44,254 nucleotides of DNA from NCBI RefSeq assembly GCF_003626645.1, contig NZ_RBAM01000028.1, positions 1 to 44,254 of the forward strand. Direction: 5' to 3'. The translations under genes and the position numbers were made by a program. Positions 1 through 7,821 of the stretch are shown one piece after another (the first letter of the stretch is position 1; every line of letters starts with the position of its first letter). The notes beneath the pieces were generated by a model that searched no databases, was not told the DNA's origin, and was given only the letters and a program-made list of their open reading frames with translations. Origin of the DNA: Streptomyces klenkii. GTDB lineage: Bacteria; Actinomycetota; Actinomycetes; Streptomycetales; Streptomycetaceae.

Positions 1-375
1 TACGTAACCAACGAGGCCCCTCGGGTGATGAGTTCAGACGTCAGACATCTGTCTCAACACCCCTGGAGCCTCGCCCGTTCTGCCCCAACCCTCGTCACCC
101 GACCGATGACCGAACTGAAAACGCTCAGTCACTACGAGTACGGGCCCTGCCGCTCCAAGCTCTGTCCGGGCCACGCCCAGGGCTTGTACCAGAAGGTTGG
201 AAGTCAGACCGCCTCGCCGGAATTTCCCCGGCACTGACCGTGTTGCAGAGTGATTCAGCTGATCTGCGACATGACCCTCGCGTCGCAAGAGTGATGTCGC
301 AGACCTGCCAGCCTTCACTGCACGAGGCCTGTTGAACTGATCACGCAACGACACACCCTGCACAGGACGGAATTC
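1..375. other. Left-edge region without a supported gene
   Basis: No reading frame here shows a recognisable domain, good third-position bias and a ribosome site together. The only structure I can point to is an inverted repeat just upstream of the MFS gene, listed separately. The stretch could hold the end of a gene cut by the window edge, but I see no evidence that decides this. Confidence 0.5.
264..302. promoter_or_regulatory. Inverted repeat upstream of the MFS gene (possible operator)
   Basis: CTGCGACAT (264-272) is mirrored exactly by ATGTCGCAG (294-302), with 21 nt between the arms. A further GTCGC lies inside the spacer. The repeat ends 73 nt before the MFS start codon, where a repressor site for an efflux gene would fit. 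No T-tract follows, so a terminator is less likely. The regulatory role is inferred. Confidence 0.35.
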
Positions 376-1602
376 ATGGCCTCGACCAACACCACCACCA
401 TGTGCCACGCTGACGGATTCGGCTTACCTACTCGATCTCCCCTGATCGGGTGGCTGGCCGTGAGCGCGATAACGCTGGGAATCTTCTCCATCGTCACGAC
501 CGAGATCCTGCCGATCGGCCTGCTCACCACGATCGGGTCCAGCTTCGCCGTCTCCGACGGAATGGCCGGTCTGATGATGACCATGCCGGGACTTCTCGCG
601 GCCATCTCCGCACCCGTGGTCACCGTGGCGACCGCACACATCGACCGCCGCCTGATGCTGTGCGTGTTCATGCTCCTGCTGGCTATGGCGAACTTCCTGG
701 CCGCCGCAGCACCCGACTACTGGCTGCTCCTGGTCTCCCGTGTCATGGTCGGCATCGTCATCGGGGGCTTCTGGTCGATCGGTACCGGACTGGCCGAGCG
801 TCTGGTGCCCGCGGCGTCGGCCGGTCGCGCCACGTCGGTGATCTTCTCCGCAGTGCCACTGGGCTCCGTGCTCGGTGTACCGGCCGGCACATTCATCGGG
901 GACCTGGCCGGCTGGCGCACGGCATTCGTCGTCATGGGCGCCCTCACCGTCGGTGTGCTGGCCATGCTGCTCCTGGTCATGCCCCCGCTGCCGCCCGACC
1001 GGACAACCCGTCTGGGTGTGCTGCGCAGCATGTTCAAGGGCGTCAATACGCGTTTCGCACTGCTGCTGACCTTTGTGGCCGTGCTGGCGCACTTCGGGAC
1101 CTACACCTACATCACTCCGTTCCTGGAGCACGTCACCGGTGCCGGTCCGCAACTGATCACGGTCTTCCTGCTGGTCTACGGTGCCGCAGGAATCGTCGGC
1201 AACTTCCTGGGCGGAGCGGCGGTCACCCGCTACCCCCGGACCACCTTCGGTCTCGCCGCCGGCATGATCGCAACCGCCACCTTGCTGCTGCCGGTCCTGG
1301 GGCGCTGGCAGATCGGCGCGCTTGCCTTGCTGATCGTCTGGGGCGTTGCTTATGGCGCCGTCCCCGTCTCCTCCCAGACATGGTTCGCCAAGGCGACCCC
1401 CGACGCGCCCGAGGCAGCGTCGGTGCTGTTCACGGCTTCCTTCCAGGCGACGCTCTCACTCGGCGCGGTGGCTGGTGGCGTCATCGTGGACCGAACCTCC
1501 CTATCCACGGTCATGACGCTCGGCGGCCTCGTCGCCGTGCTTACGGTCGTGGCCGCATGGGCGCACTTCGCCCGCCGCCTGACATGGCCGGACCACACCT
1601 GA
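376..1602 (+). CDS. MFS transporter, DHA1-like efflux permease
   Basis: A 408-residue integral membrane protein with about 12 hydrophobic segments, the usual size of a drug:H+ antiporter. The first segment starts near residue 25 (WLAVSAITLGIFSIVTTE). The loop DRRLMLCVFM (about residues 89-98) sits where MFS proteins carry the charged loop-2 motif, and SRVMVGIVIGGFWSIGTGLAERL (given here only as position, about 121-143) contains the motif B-like arginine. It most likely exports a small hydrophobic compound. AGGACGG lies upstream of ATG 376. It is followed by a terminator hairpin and faces the P450/methyltransferase cluster, so it could serve that cluster as exporter, but this is only proximity. 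The substrate cannot be read from sequence. Confidence 0.9.
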   Translation: MASTNTTTMCHADGFGLPTRSPLIGWLAVSAITLGIFSIVTTEILPIGLLTTIGSSFAVSDGMAGLMMTMPGLLAAISAPVVTVATAHIDRRLMLCVFMLLLAMANFLAAAAPDYWLLLVSRVMVGIVIGGFWSIGTGLAERLVPAASAGRATSVIFSAVPLGSVLGVPAGTFIGDLAGWRTAFVVMGALTVGVLAMLLLVMPPLPPDRTTRLGVLRSMFKGVNTRFALLLTFVAVLAHFGTYTYITPFLEHVTGAGPQLITVFLLVYGAAGIVGNFLGGAAVTRYPRTTFGLAAGMIATATLLLPVLGRWQIGALALLIVWGVAYGAVPVSSQTWFAKATPDAPEAASVLFTASFQATLSLGAVAGGVIVDRTSLSTVMTLGGLVAVLTVVAAWAHFARRLTWPDHT

Positions 1603-1608
1603 CGGCAG

Positions 1609-1634
1609 ACCCCGGGCCTGACCGTGCCCGGGGT
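1609..1634 (+). terminator. Hairpin after the MFS gene
   Basis: ACCCCGGGC (1609-1617) pairs perfectly with GCCCGGGGT (1626-1634) over an 8-nt loop. It begins 6 nt after the MFS stop codon. There is no T-run, which is common for Streptomyces terminators. Confidence 0.6.
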
Positions 1635-1871
1635 GGATGACTTCCGCGAGGCAGCTCGCAGAGATCTCGAGCATCTGTTCCGGCGAGCGGCTTCCGCGGT
1701 GCCCCGCAGGACCGGACGCGGACGGTGGGCGGGTGCGCCGCCGCCGAGAGTGCAGTGTGTGCGGGGAGGACGTGCCCTACGAGCACGTGGCCAGTGGCGT
1801 ACAGCGACTTCACCGTGCCGCTGTCAGCTACCTACCGCTCGTCGGGTGGGTTGACGACGGCGCCTCCTGCT

Positions 1872-3119
1872 CTACCAGGCAACCTCCAGCGCCATGGGAC
1901 GGCGAAGGATGAGGTTGAGAGGGCGGGACGCGGGGGTTTCAACGGTGAGGGTGAGGTCGGGCAGGGCCTGTGTGAGAGCGGTCAGGGCGTGCTGCGCGAC
2001 GAGGCGGGTGTACTGGGCTCCGGGACAGTAGTGGACGCCCGCGCCGAAGGCGAGCGTGGGGGGCGTGTCCCGGCGGCGGTGGTCGAAGGTGAGGGTGTCG
2101 CGCACGCCGTGGTCTTCGTCGTGAGCGGCTGCGTGCATGAGCAGCAGCAGGCGGGACCCGGCGGGCAGGTCGGTGCCGGCGAGCGTGACCGGGCGGGTGG
2201 TGGTGCGGATCCAGCCGATGAGGGGCGGATCCATGCGCAGGGTTTCCTCGACGGCAGCGGGTGCTTCCTGGGGGTGCTGTGCCAGCCGGCGGTAGCCGTC
2301 GCCGGTGAGGAGGTGGCGGAGGCCGGTGACGATGAGCAGGCCGAGGGTTTCGGCGTTGGTGGTGAGGACCTCCATCAGGGTGGAGGCGATCTCGGCGTCC
2401 GTCAGGGCTGCACCGTGCTCGTCGCGGTGGTCGATCCACGCGGTGGTGAGGTCGTCTCGCGGCTCGCTGCGCCGCCGGCCCACGAGGTGGGAGCAGTGGT
2501 TCCACAGGTCGAGGACGGCTTGGGCGCAGCGTTGTTGCTCGGCGGGTGGCTGGAAGGACCAAAGGAGGTCGGCCATGCCGGCCGAGCCGTCGATGACGCA
2601 TGGTTCGTTGTCGGGGGCGACGCCGATCAGGTCGCTCATGATGCGGGCGGTGAGGGGGCGTGCGAAGTCTGCGGTGAGCTCGCCGCTGCGGGTGGGCCGC
2701 GCGGCGAAGGCCTTCGCCGCCTCCTGGGCGCGCTTTTCGATGTGGGTGTGCCAGGGGGCGAGCTGAAGCGCGCTGGTGGGCCACACCGCGGTGAGCGCGT
2801 CACGGTAGCGGGTGTGGACGGGGGGATCGGTGGAGGCCGCGACGGGGACGTCCTGTACGCCCGTGTAGATGCGGGCGGCCTCGGGATCGGTGGGCTGGAC
2901 GGGGTCGTAGCTGTGGGCGGGGGTGAAGATGCGGTGGCGGTCGCGCAGGACTTCGTCGATGTCACGGTGGCGTGAGACGACCCACAGGCCGAGCTCGCGG
3001 TCGTGATAGACGGGGTGCTCCCGGCGCAAGTGCGCGTAGGCAGTGTGGAAGCCACCGGTGGCGTGGCCGGTGATGGTGCCGGGAGCGTGGGCGGGGCACC
3101 CGGGGTACGGAGTCGTCAC
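1872..3119 (-). CDS. Cytochrome P450
   Basis: A soluble bacterial P450 of 415 residues, the normal length for the family. The heme-ligand loop FGAGVHYCPG lies at 358-367 with cysteine 365 as the thiolate ligand, and the K-helix ExxR is E292-T-L-R295. The I-helix site reads TTNAETLG (253-260), so asparagine 255 takes the place of the usual glycine, an unusual detail beside the oxygen-activating E257/T258 pair. It needs ferredoxin partners encoded elsewhere. Start is GTG 3119 with AAGGA about 5 nt upstream. It is the last gene of a reverse-strand group behind two methyltransferases, which suggests oxidative tailoring of a small metabolite. Substrate unknown. Confidence 0.93.
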   Translation of the reverse strand: MTTPYPGCPAHAPGTITGHATGGFHTAYAHLRREHPVYHDRELGLWVVSRHRDIDEVLRDRHRIFTPAHSYDPVQPTDPEAARIYTGVQDVPVAASTDPPVHTRYRDALTAVWPTSALQLAPWHTHIEKRAQEAAKAFAARPTRSGELTADFARPLTARIMSDLIGVAPDNEPCVIDGSAGMADLLWSFQPPAEQQRCAQAVLDLWNHCSHLVGRRRSEPRDDLTTAWIDHRDEHGAALTDAEIASTLMEVLTTNAETLGLLIVTGLRHLLTGDGYRRLAQHPQEAPAAVEETLRMDPPLIGWIRTTTRPVTLAGTDLPAGSRLLLLMHAAAHDEDHGVRDTLTFDHRRRDTPPTLAFGAGVHYCPGAQYTRLVAQHALTALTQALPDLTLTVETPASRPLNLILRRPMALEVAW

Positions 3120-3131
3120 GGGTTTCCTTGG

Positions 3132-3206
3132 CGGAACGAGCGGAACGAGCGGAACGAGCGAGGCGAGAGGAAGGCGCGGAGCGAGAGGAAGGAGCGAGGA
3201 CGAACG
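3132..3206. repeat. Short tandem repeats between P450 and methyltransferase
   Basis: CGGAACGAG occurs three times in a row at 3132-3158. It is followed by two copies of GCGAGAGGAAGG at about 3163-3174 and 3181-3192. The whole purine-rich block fills the 103-nt gap upstream of the P450 start. It may be a slippage product or part of a transcript leader; no function can be assigned. Confidence 0.7.
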
Positions 3207-3222
3207 GGGCGGGGCAGCATGG

Positions 3223-4116
3223 TCAGCTGAGCGGGGAACTGCGCAGCAGGCAGGCTACGTAGCCGGTCTTGTCCGTGAGGAAGGTGAGAGTGTCGGTCAG
3301 TGTGGTGTCCATGCCCTCGGCGAAGTCCGTGCCGAACTTCTCGGCCACGACGGTGCGGTTCTCCCGGTAGATGCGTTCGTAGGCGATGCCGGTGGGGGCG
3401 ATGTGCTCGGTCAGGTCGTGGACCTGCTCGGCTGTGAGTCCGGCCGCGCGGACCTGGTCAAGGACTTCGGCGTGGGTGGGCAGCGGGCAGAAGGCGAACG
3501 CGTCGCGGCACATGGCCAGTTCCGCGTCCGTGGCGGGGGCGCGCTGGGTGTAGAAGGTGACCAGGATCGGCGCTCCCGGGCGGGCGACCCGGGCGGTTTC
3601 GCGCAGTCCCTGAACCGGGTCGTGGAGGTGGGGAAAGCTGTCGAGGGCCCAGACGGCGTCGAAGCGGTCGCTGTCGTGGGGCAGGTCCATGGCGTCGCCG
3701 AGGGCGAAGCGGACCCGCTTCGTCATTTCCGCGGCGGCGGCACGGCGGGTGGCCTCGGTGATCTGGGCGTGGCTGATGCTGCACCCGGTGACCTCGATGC
3801 CGCGCTGCCGGGCGGCGTGGAGGGCGGGGCTGCCGTGACCGCACCCCACGTCGAGCAGGTGGTGGCCGGGTTCCAGGCCGAGCAGGTCGCAGAAGAAGTC
3901 GGTCATCCGGTCCTGGGCCCGGGTGGCCAGCTCCCGGGCGGGCCGCGGGCCGTCGAGGTCACCCTGCTGCCACAGCCCGTAGTGGAAGCTGTCCCCGCTG
4001 ATCAGTTTGCACAGCTCGTCGGAGGCTTCGTACCAGGCGGCGACGTCGGCCGAGGTGAGTGGGGGCGGGGTGCCGGGAGTGGTGGGCGCTGTGGGCGCGG
4101 TGGGCGTCGATGTCAT
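3223..4116 (-). CDS. Class I SAM-dependent methyltransferase (RebM-like)
   Basis: A 297-residue methyltransferase. The SAM-binding motif I is DVGCGHG (89-95), followed by an acidic motif and ALGDAMDLPHDSDRFD, the usual post-I and motif II pattern. The lead segment AWYEASDELCKLISGDSFHYGLW (positions 27-49) resembles the N-terminal lid of RebM-type small-molecule N- and O-methyltransferases. ATG 4116 is chosen because it lies 10 nt after the stop of the upstream methyltransferase; the longer open frame overlaps that gene and has low-complexity content. It is probably co-transcribed with that gene and with the P450 downstream. The acceptor substrate is unknown. Confidence 0.88.
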   Translation of the reverse strand: MTSTPTAPTAPTTPGTPPPLTSADVAAWYEASDELCKLISGDSFHYGLWQQGDLDGPRPARELATRAQDRMTDFFCDLLGLEPGHHLLDVGCGHGSPALHAARQRGIEVTGCSISHAQITEATRRAAAAEMTKRVRFALGDAMDLPHDSDRFDAVWALDSFPHLHDPVQGLRETARVARPGAPILVTFYTQRAPATDAELAMCRDAFAFCPLPTHAEVLDQVRAAGLTAEQVHDLTEHIAPTGIAYERIYRENRTVVAEKFGTDFAEGMDTTLTDTLTFLTDKTGYVACLLRSSPLS

Positions 4117-4126
4117 GGGTCGGCTC

Positions 4127-5611
4127 CTATCGGGTGCGGCGGGGGCGGGCCAGGAGCATGACGGCGTCGTCGTGGAAGCGGTCGGTGCCGGTGGCGAAGT
4201 GCTCGCGCAGGGGCGGCAGCAGTGCCTCGCGCAGCTGGGCGAGCCGGGGATGCCCGGTGTTCCAGAACTCGGCGAGCACGCCGGCCGCGGCTTGTGCCCT
4301 GGCCTCGGCGCCCTCCTCGGAGAAGACCACGTCGACACGGGCGCGGGTGAAGGAGATGTCGTCGAAGCCCCGCTCGGCCAGGGTGTGAGCGGCACGGGTG
4401 AGCAGGTAGCCCTGGTGATCGTGCGGCTCTCCGAGGAGCGGGGCGCAGGTGCGGTTCCACAGGTCGATGAGCTCGTTGTCCGGGGCGCCCTGGACGAGGA
4501 CGACACGTGCTTCCGGGTGCTTCCGGTCGACGGTACGGGCCATCTCGGTGACGGCCGTCTCCGGATCGTCTGTGTAGTGCAGCACCCAGGTGGCGACGGC
4601 GGCGTCGAACTCCGCGTCCCCCAGTGGAAGGCGCTCGGCGCACCCGGGCAGCACGGTCACCCCGTGTCCGGCCAGGGGCCGCATGCTCTCCTCGCGCGCC
4701 GCGTGCGGTTCGACGGTGGTCACCGACCCCAGCCGGGCGGCGATCTCCTTCACGACCGCGCCGGTGCCGCCGCCCACGTCCAGGACCCTGTTGTTGTTCG
4801 CCAGTGCGTTCACGACGACGGCGATGTCCTGGCGTTCGAAGCGGGCCTCCATGCCCAGCCAGCCCTGCTCACTGAGCTCGTGCGGGCCCCGGTAGGACTC
4901 GGGGAGCGGGTACGGGCCGGCCAGGGGGTGCGGGGGTACGGCCGGGCCGCCGGGCTTGCGGGCGTAGACGAAGAGGTGCTCCTCGGCGCCCATGCCGGGG
5001 AAGTCGGGGTGGAAGATACTGACGTGCTCGTGCACGATCTCCAGGCCCGCCTCGCGCAGCAGCCGGCCGTACGTATCGGTCGGATAGCTGGTGCAGCGGA
5101 TGGTCTGGCCCATCCACTGGATCTCCTCGCCCTCCGCGTCGAAGGGCACGGTCGCGAAGACGAAGAGCCCGCCCGGGACCAGCCAGTCGGCGATCCTCGC
5201 GAGGGTGGCATCCAGGTCCGTGCGGGGCATTTGGAGGAGGGGGAAGAAGGCGGTGACGGCGTCCCACTGCCCGGAGGTGTCGGGCAGGGCCCGGACGTCG
5301 GCCAGTTCGAAGCGGGCACGGGGGACCTGGGTGCGGGCCAGCTCGACCATCGTCTTTGACACGTCGTAGCCGGTCACCCGGTGACCGGCGGATGCGATCA
5401 GGTCGGCGGTCGGCCTGCCGGTGCCGGAGCCGATGTCCATCACCCGTGCCTGCTCGGGCAGGCGGGCCAGCAGCCAGTCGATCGCCGCCAGCCGCTCGGT
5501 GAGTTGAGCGTAGGCCTCCTCGTACGTCTTGCCGAGGACGTCGAAGGGACGAGCGGCGGCTTCCGCCGAGCCGGACGGCTGCGGGGGAAAGCCGGTCGAT
5601 TCCACGGTCAT
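4127..5611 (-). CDS. Tandem-domain SAM-dependent methyltransferase
   Basis: A 494-residue protein holding two class I methyltransferase folds. Domain 1 has motif I DIGSGTG at 59-65 followed by GYDVSKTMVELAR. Domain 2 has DVGGGTG near residue 275 followed by TTVEPH and a second catalytic half up to the C-terminus. Both glycine-rich loops are intact, so both domains could bind SAM, although one may have become a scaffold. It is the first gene of the reverse-strand group leading to the RebM-like methyltransferase and the P450. Start ATG 5611. Double-fold methyltransferases of this kind occur in actinobacterial secondary metabolism; the product is not identifiable. Confidence 0.87.
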   Translation of the reverse strand: MTVESTGFPPQPSGSAEAAARPFDVLGKTYEEAYAQLTERLAAIDWLLARLPEQARVMDIGSGTGRPTADLIASAGHRVTGYDVSKTMVELARTQVPRARFELADVRALPDTSGQWDAVTAFFPLLQMPRTDLDATLARIADWLVPGGLFVFATVPFDAEGEEIQWMGQTIRCTSYPTDTYGRLLREAGLEIVHEHVSIFHPDFPGMGAEEHLFVYARKPGGPAVPPHPLAGPYPLPESYRGPHELSEQGWLGMEARFERQDIAVVVNALANNNRVLDVGGGTGAVVKEIAARLGSVTTVEPHAAREESMRPLAGHGVTVLPGCAERLPLGDAEFDAAVATWVLHYTDDPETAVTEMARTVDRKHPEARVVLVQGAPDNELIDLWNRTCAPLLGEPHDHQGYLLTRAAHTLAERGFDDISFTRARVDVVFSEEGAEARAQAAAGVLAEFWNTGHPRLAQLREALLPPLREHFATGTDRFHDDAVMLLARPRRTR

Positions 5612-5687
5612 CGTGTGATGGCTCCTCTTCCGGACGTGGCGATCACCACGCCGTCGGAAGACTACACTGCGGATTTTTTCAGTAACA

Positions 5688-5705
5688 CACAGTTGTTAAC
5701 CTGTG
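5688..5705. promoter_or_regulatory. AT-rich intergenic site with inverted repeat
   Basis: CACAG (5688-5692) and CTGTG (5701-5705) flank TTGTTAAC, which itself contains the palindrome GTTAAC. The site lies in an AT-rich island (about 5670-5700) that contrasts with the GC-rich surroundings, 77 nt upstream of the tandem methyltransferase start. It fits an operator/promoter region for the methyltransferase-P450 group and perhaps for the forward micro-ORF. Role inferred from position and composition. Confidence 0.4.
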
Positions 5706-5740
5706 CTGATTCCCTCCTCCTCTCTGGGAGCTGACCCCGC

Positions 5741-5827
5741 ATGACCAGCACCGTATCCACCGGCCACGCCGCGTACTTCACCTTCCGTGACCAGCTCCTG
5801 GGCGACCTGTACGAACTGGGGCGGTAG
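5741..5827 (+). CDS. 28-residue micro-ORF, unknown
   Basis: ATG 5741 to TAG 5827 encodes a 28-residue peptide starting MTSTVSTGHAAYFTF and ending YELGR. Nearly every codon ends in G or C, as in the real genes around it, and GGGAG lies upstream of the start, though at a long spacing of about 11 nt. It may be a real small peptide gene or the 5' stump of a larger gene cut by a stop. I recognise no family. It is the first thing downstream of the AT-rich site. Confidence 0.35.
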   Translation: MTSTVSTGHAAYFTFRDQLLGDLYELGR

Positions 5828-6025
5828 CGCTTCCGCTGGGGCCGCTGTGCGGCCCTGACGGCCTCTACCGAAGCCGCGCGGCAGGGACGGCGGCGGGTGC
5901 ACCGGCATGGTGCGGTCATGGTGGGGTCATGGTGCGTTTGGCGGGAATCAGGTCTTTCGTGGCGATCTTCGCAATGTTTGGCTGGCTGCGTTGTGTCCGC
6001 TGACGTTCACGAGGAGCGATGACGC

Positions 6026-7657
6026 ATGGCAAGTGGTTCCCGTTCCAAGCCGCTTCAGCCCACCCGCCCGACCGCGCCGACCGAACCGGTGAAGCCCGTT
6101 CCACACCGCGTTCCGGGTCCGGAAGAGGCGACCGGCGAGTACACGATGAACTGGCGGCCTCCCCGGACGGGCCACGAGAGGGTGAAGCGCACGATCGTCC
6201 GGCTCATACCGCCGAAGTCGAAGCAGCCGTCGTGGAAGGGATACACGAACGCCAGTCTCCGTGCGGCGATGGACGAGGTGGTCGCGTACGCGAAGAGCCA
6301 TACGTTCACCGAGTTCCGTGACCACCTGCTGGCCGACGGAGTCCTTCCGGAGTGCATCTCGGAGGACGAGTACAACGACGTCCTCTCAGGAAGCAGTCCC
6401 GATCAGAACCTGTGGAACCCGCCTGGCCCGTTCAAGTTCGACGCGACGACCATGTGGTCCAACAGCGCGGAGGACGTCTACCGCGCCGCGCGTGTCCCGG
6501 GCCCGAAACGCTACTCGGCCAAGCAATTCACGGCCGTCGGCCTGACCGACCTGGCGCCGGCCTACACCGAGGCCGCCTCCCAGCAGGCGTGCAAGGACAA
6601 GCTGACCGAGCAGGCCGCAGAGACCGACCGCAAGGACACTGCCGCCTACGACGAGGCGATGGAGACCTACCGGCAGGACAAGACCGCCTACGACCAGGAC
6701 CTGGCCGCCTGGGAGAAGTCGATGGACGCCTACCGGGCCGAGCTGGCGGACTACCAGCAGTGGCTGCGGGACAACGACCTGTGGGTGGTGCGCGGCCAGT
6801 ACGAGTTCTGCGAGCCCGGCGACGGCGCCGACGCCCTCATCGAGCCGGCCCGGGCCCCGGCGGCGGGCACCACCCGGTTCGTGGACCCGGCCCCGGACCA
6901 CGTGCACGTCGGCTGGGGCCGCGTCGGCGGCTCCCGTACCGATGCCCTGGACGGGTGGCGGGCCGACGCCCAGCTGATCGCCGACGTCACCCCCGTACCC
7001 GGAACCACCGATGTGACGATCACGGCCCGCCTGCGCGGCGTCGCGGTCCGCCGCAACGACGCCGGGGTGTGGGGCCGCACCGCCCCCTACAAGGCGCGTG
7101 CGGTCCTGAACCTGCTCGCCCGGGACATCAACGGCAACTTCGGGGTGGTGTCCCGGGCGAAGACGGACGATTCGGTGGACGTCACCGGCACCGATCCGAT
7201 CCTCGTGGGCACCCTCACCCACACCGTTCCGCGCAACGCGCTGATGGACCTCGCGATCGACTGGCTCTTCTGCGCCGACGAGCCGTACGGCGACGCCGTC
7301 ATCGTCCGGGGGATGACCAAGGGGCTGAAGGTGCTGTTCCTGCCGCCGTCCCTGGACGGGACCGGCCCGGGAAGGCCAATGATCCGGCCACCGGCAACCG
7401 GACCGGAGAGACGACCGTGGCCCGCTCCACCCCGATCCAGCACACCGTCCACGGCCACGCCACCCTCACCACCGCACCGGCCAAGACCACCGGCAAGACC
7501 ACCGTCTCCGCAGAGGTCTACGCCGAGCTGCGCGGCATGGCCGACCTGCTGCCCGAACTGGGCACCAGCGTCGACCTCGACATCGTCAGCGTCCTCGAAC
7601 GCTACGACACCGCCACCGACCGGTGGAAGAGCGTGGCCTCAGGCTCCACCCGCGTGA
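6026..7657 (+). CDS. Unrecognised protein with aromatic heptad helix; frame disrupted near 3' end
   Basis: Start ATG 6026 has GAGGAG at 6011-6016. I do not recognise the family. Residues 1-35 are proline/threonine-rich. Residues 40-180 look globular. Residues 185-250 are a charged alpha-helix with an aromatic residue at every seventh position (Y208, Y215, Y222, W229, Y236, Y243). A second globular part runs to about residue 449. After nt 7372 this frame turns into R/P/S/T-rich text with poor third-position bias, while good coding signal continues in the -1 frame to 7821. So the true protein is probably either about 450 residues, or about 598 residues if frames are joined by a slip or an indel correction. 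No signal peptide or membrane segment. Confidence 0.65.
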   Translation: MASGSRSKPLQPTRPTAPTEPVKPVPHRVPGPEEATGEYTMNWRPPRTGHERVKRTIVRLIPPKSKQPSWKGYTNASLRAAMDEVVAYAKSHTFTEFRDHLLADGVLPECISEDEYNDVLSGSSPDQNLWNPPGPFKFDATTMWSNSAEDVYRAARVPGPKRYSAKQFTAVGLTDLAPAYTEAASQQACKDKLTEQAAETDRKDTAAYDEAMETYRQDKTAYDQDLAAWEKSMDAYRAELADYQQWLRDNDLWVVRGQYEFCEPGDGADALIEPARAPAAGTTRFVDPAPDHVHVGWGRVGGSRTDALDGWRADAQLIADVTPVPGTTDVTITARLRGVAVRRNDAGVWGRTAPYKARAVLNLLARDINGNFGVVSRAKTDDSVDVTGTDPILVGTLTHTVPRNALMDLAIDWLFCADEPYGDAVIVRGMTKGLKVLFLPPSLDGTGPGRPMIRPPATGPERRPWPAPPRSSTPSTATPPSPPHRPRPPARPPSPQRSTPSCAAWPTCCPNWAPASTSTSSASSNATTPPPTGGRAWPQAPPA

Positions 7658-7821
7658 ACAAGGGCCGCCTGGCCTCCTCGGTGACCAGCGGCAAGTTCAG
7701 CACCGAGGTACCCACGGGCGAACTGAACCTCTACCGCTACGCCTGGCGCGCCGGGGACACCTTCCAAGGCGGCTCCTACGTCGAGGGATCCCTCTTCCCG
7801 ATCTACACCACCGGCAAGTAG
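7417..7821 (+). CDS. Downstream frame of the same unit: separate protein or C-terminal part of a fusion
   Basis: GTG 7417 has GGAGAG at 7405-7410 with a 6-nt gap, so it can be translated as a separate 134-residue protein. It begins ARSTPIQHTVHGH and is rich in beta-prone segments such as SVDLDIVSVLERYD and GELNLYRYAWRAGD. No known family is evident. The same frame is already open and well coded from 7372, upstream of this start, which argues that the region may instead be the natural C-terminus of the preceding gene reached by a -1 shift. It ends 90 nt before two strong hairpins. Confidence 0.55.
   Translation: MARSTPIQHTVHGHATLTTAPAKTTGKTTVSAEVYAELRGMADLLPELGTSVDLDIVSVLERYDTATDRWKSVASGSTRVNKGRLASSVTSGKFSTEVPTGELNLYRYAWRAGDTFQGGSYVEGSLFPIYTTGK

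Noticed and set aside
424..1152. Long reverse open frame across the MFS gene
   Set aside because: H/Q/D/G-rich composition without any motif; it is the mirror of the MFS gene, whose hydrophobic segments are convincing.
1725..2975. Long forward open frame opposite the P450
   Set aside because: Glycine/valine-rich shadow; the reverse frame has the heme loop and ExxR.
4117..4506. N-terminal extension of the RebM-like methyltransferase
   Set aside because: Serine/proline/threonine-rich text overlapping the tandem methyltransferase; ATG 4116 is the natural start just after that gene.
7423..7657. The original-frame tail of the unknown gene as real protein
   Set aside because: R/P/S/T-rich text with poor third-position bias, while the -1 frame is well coded.
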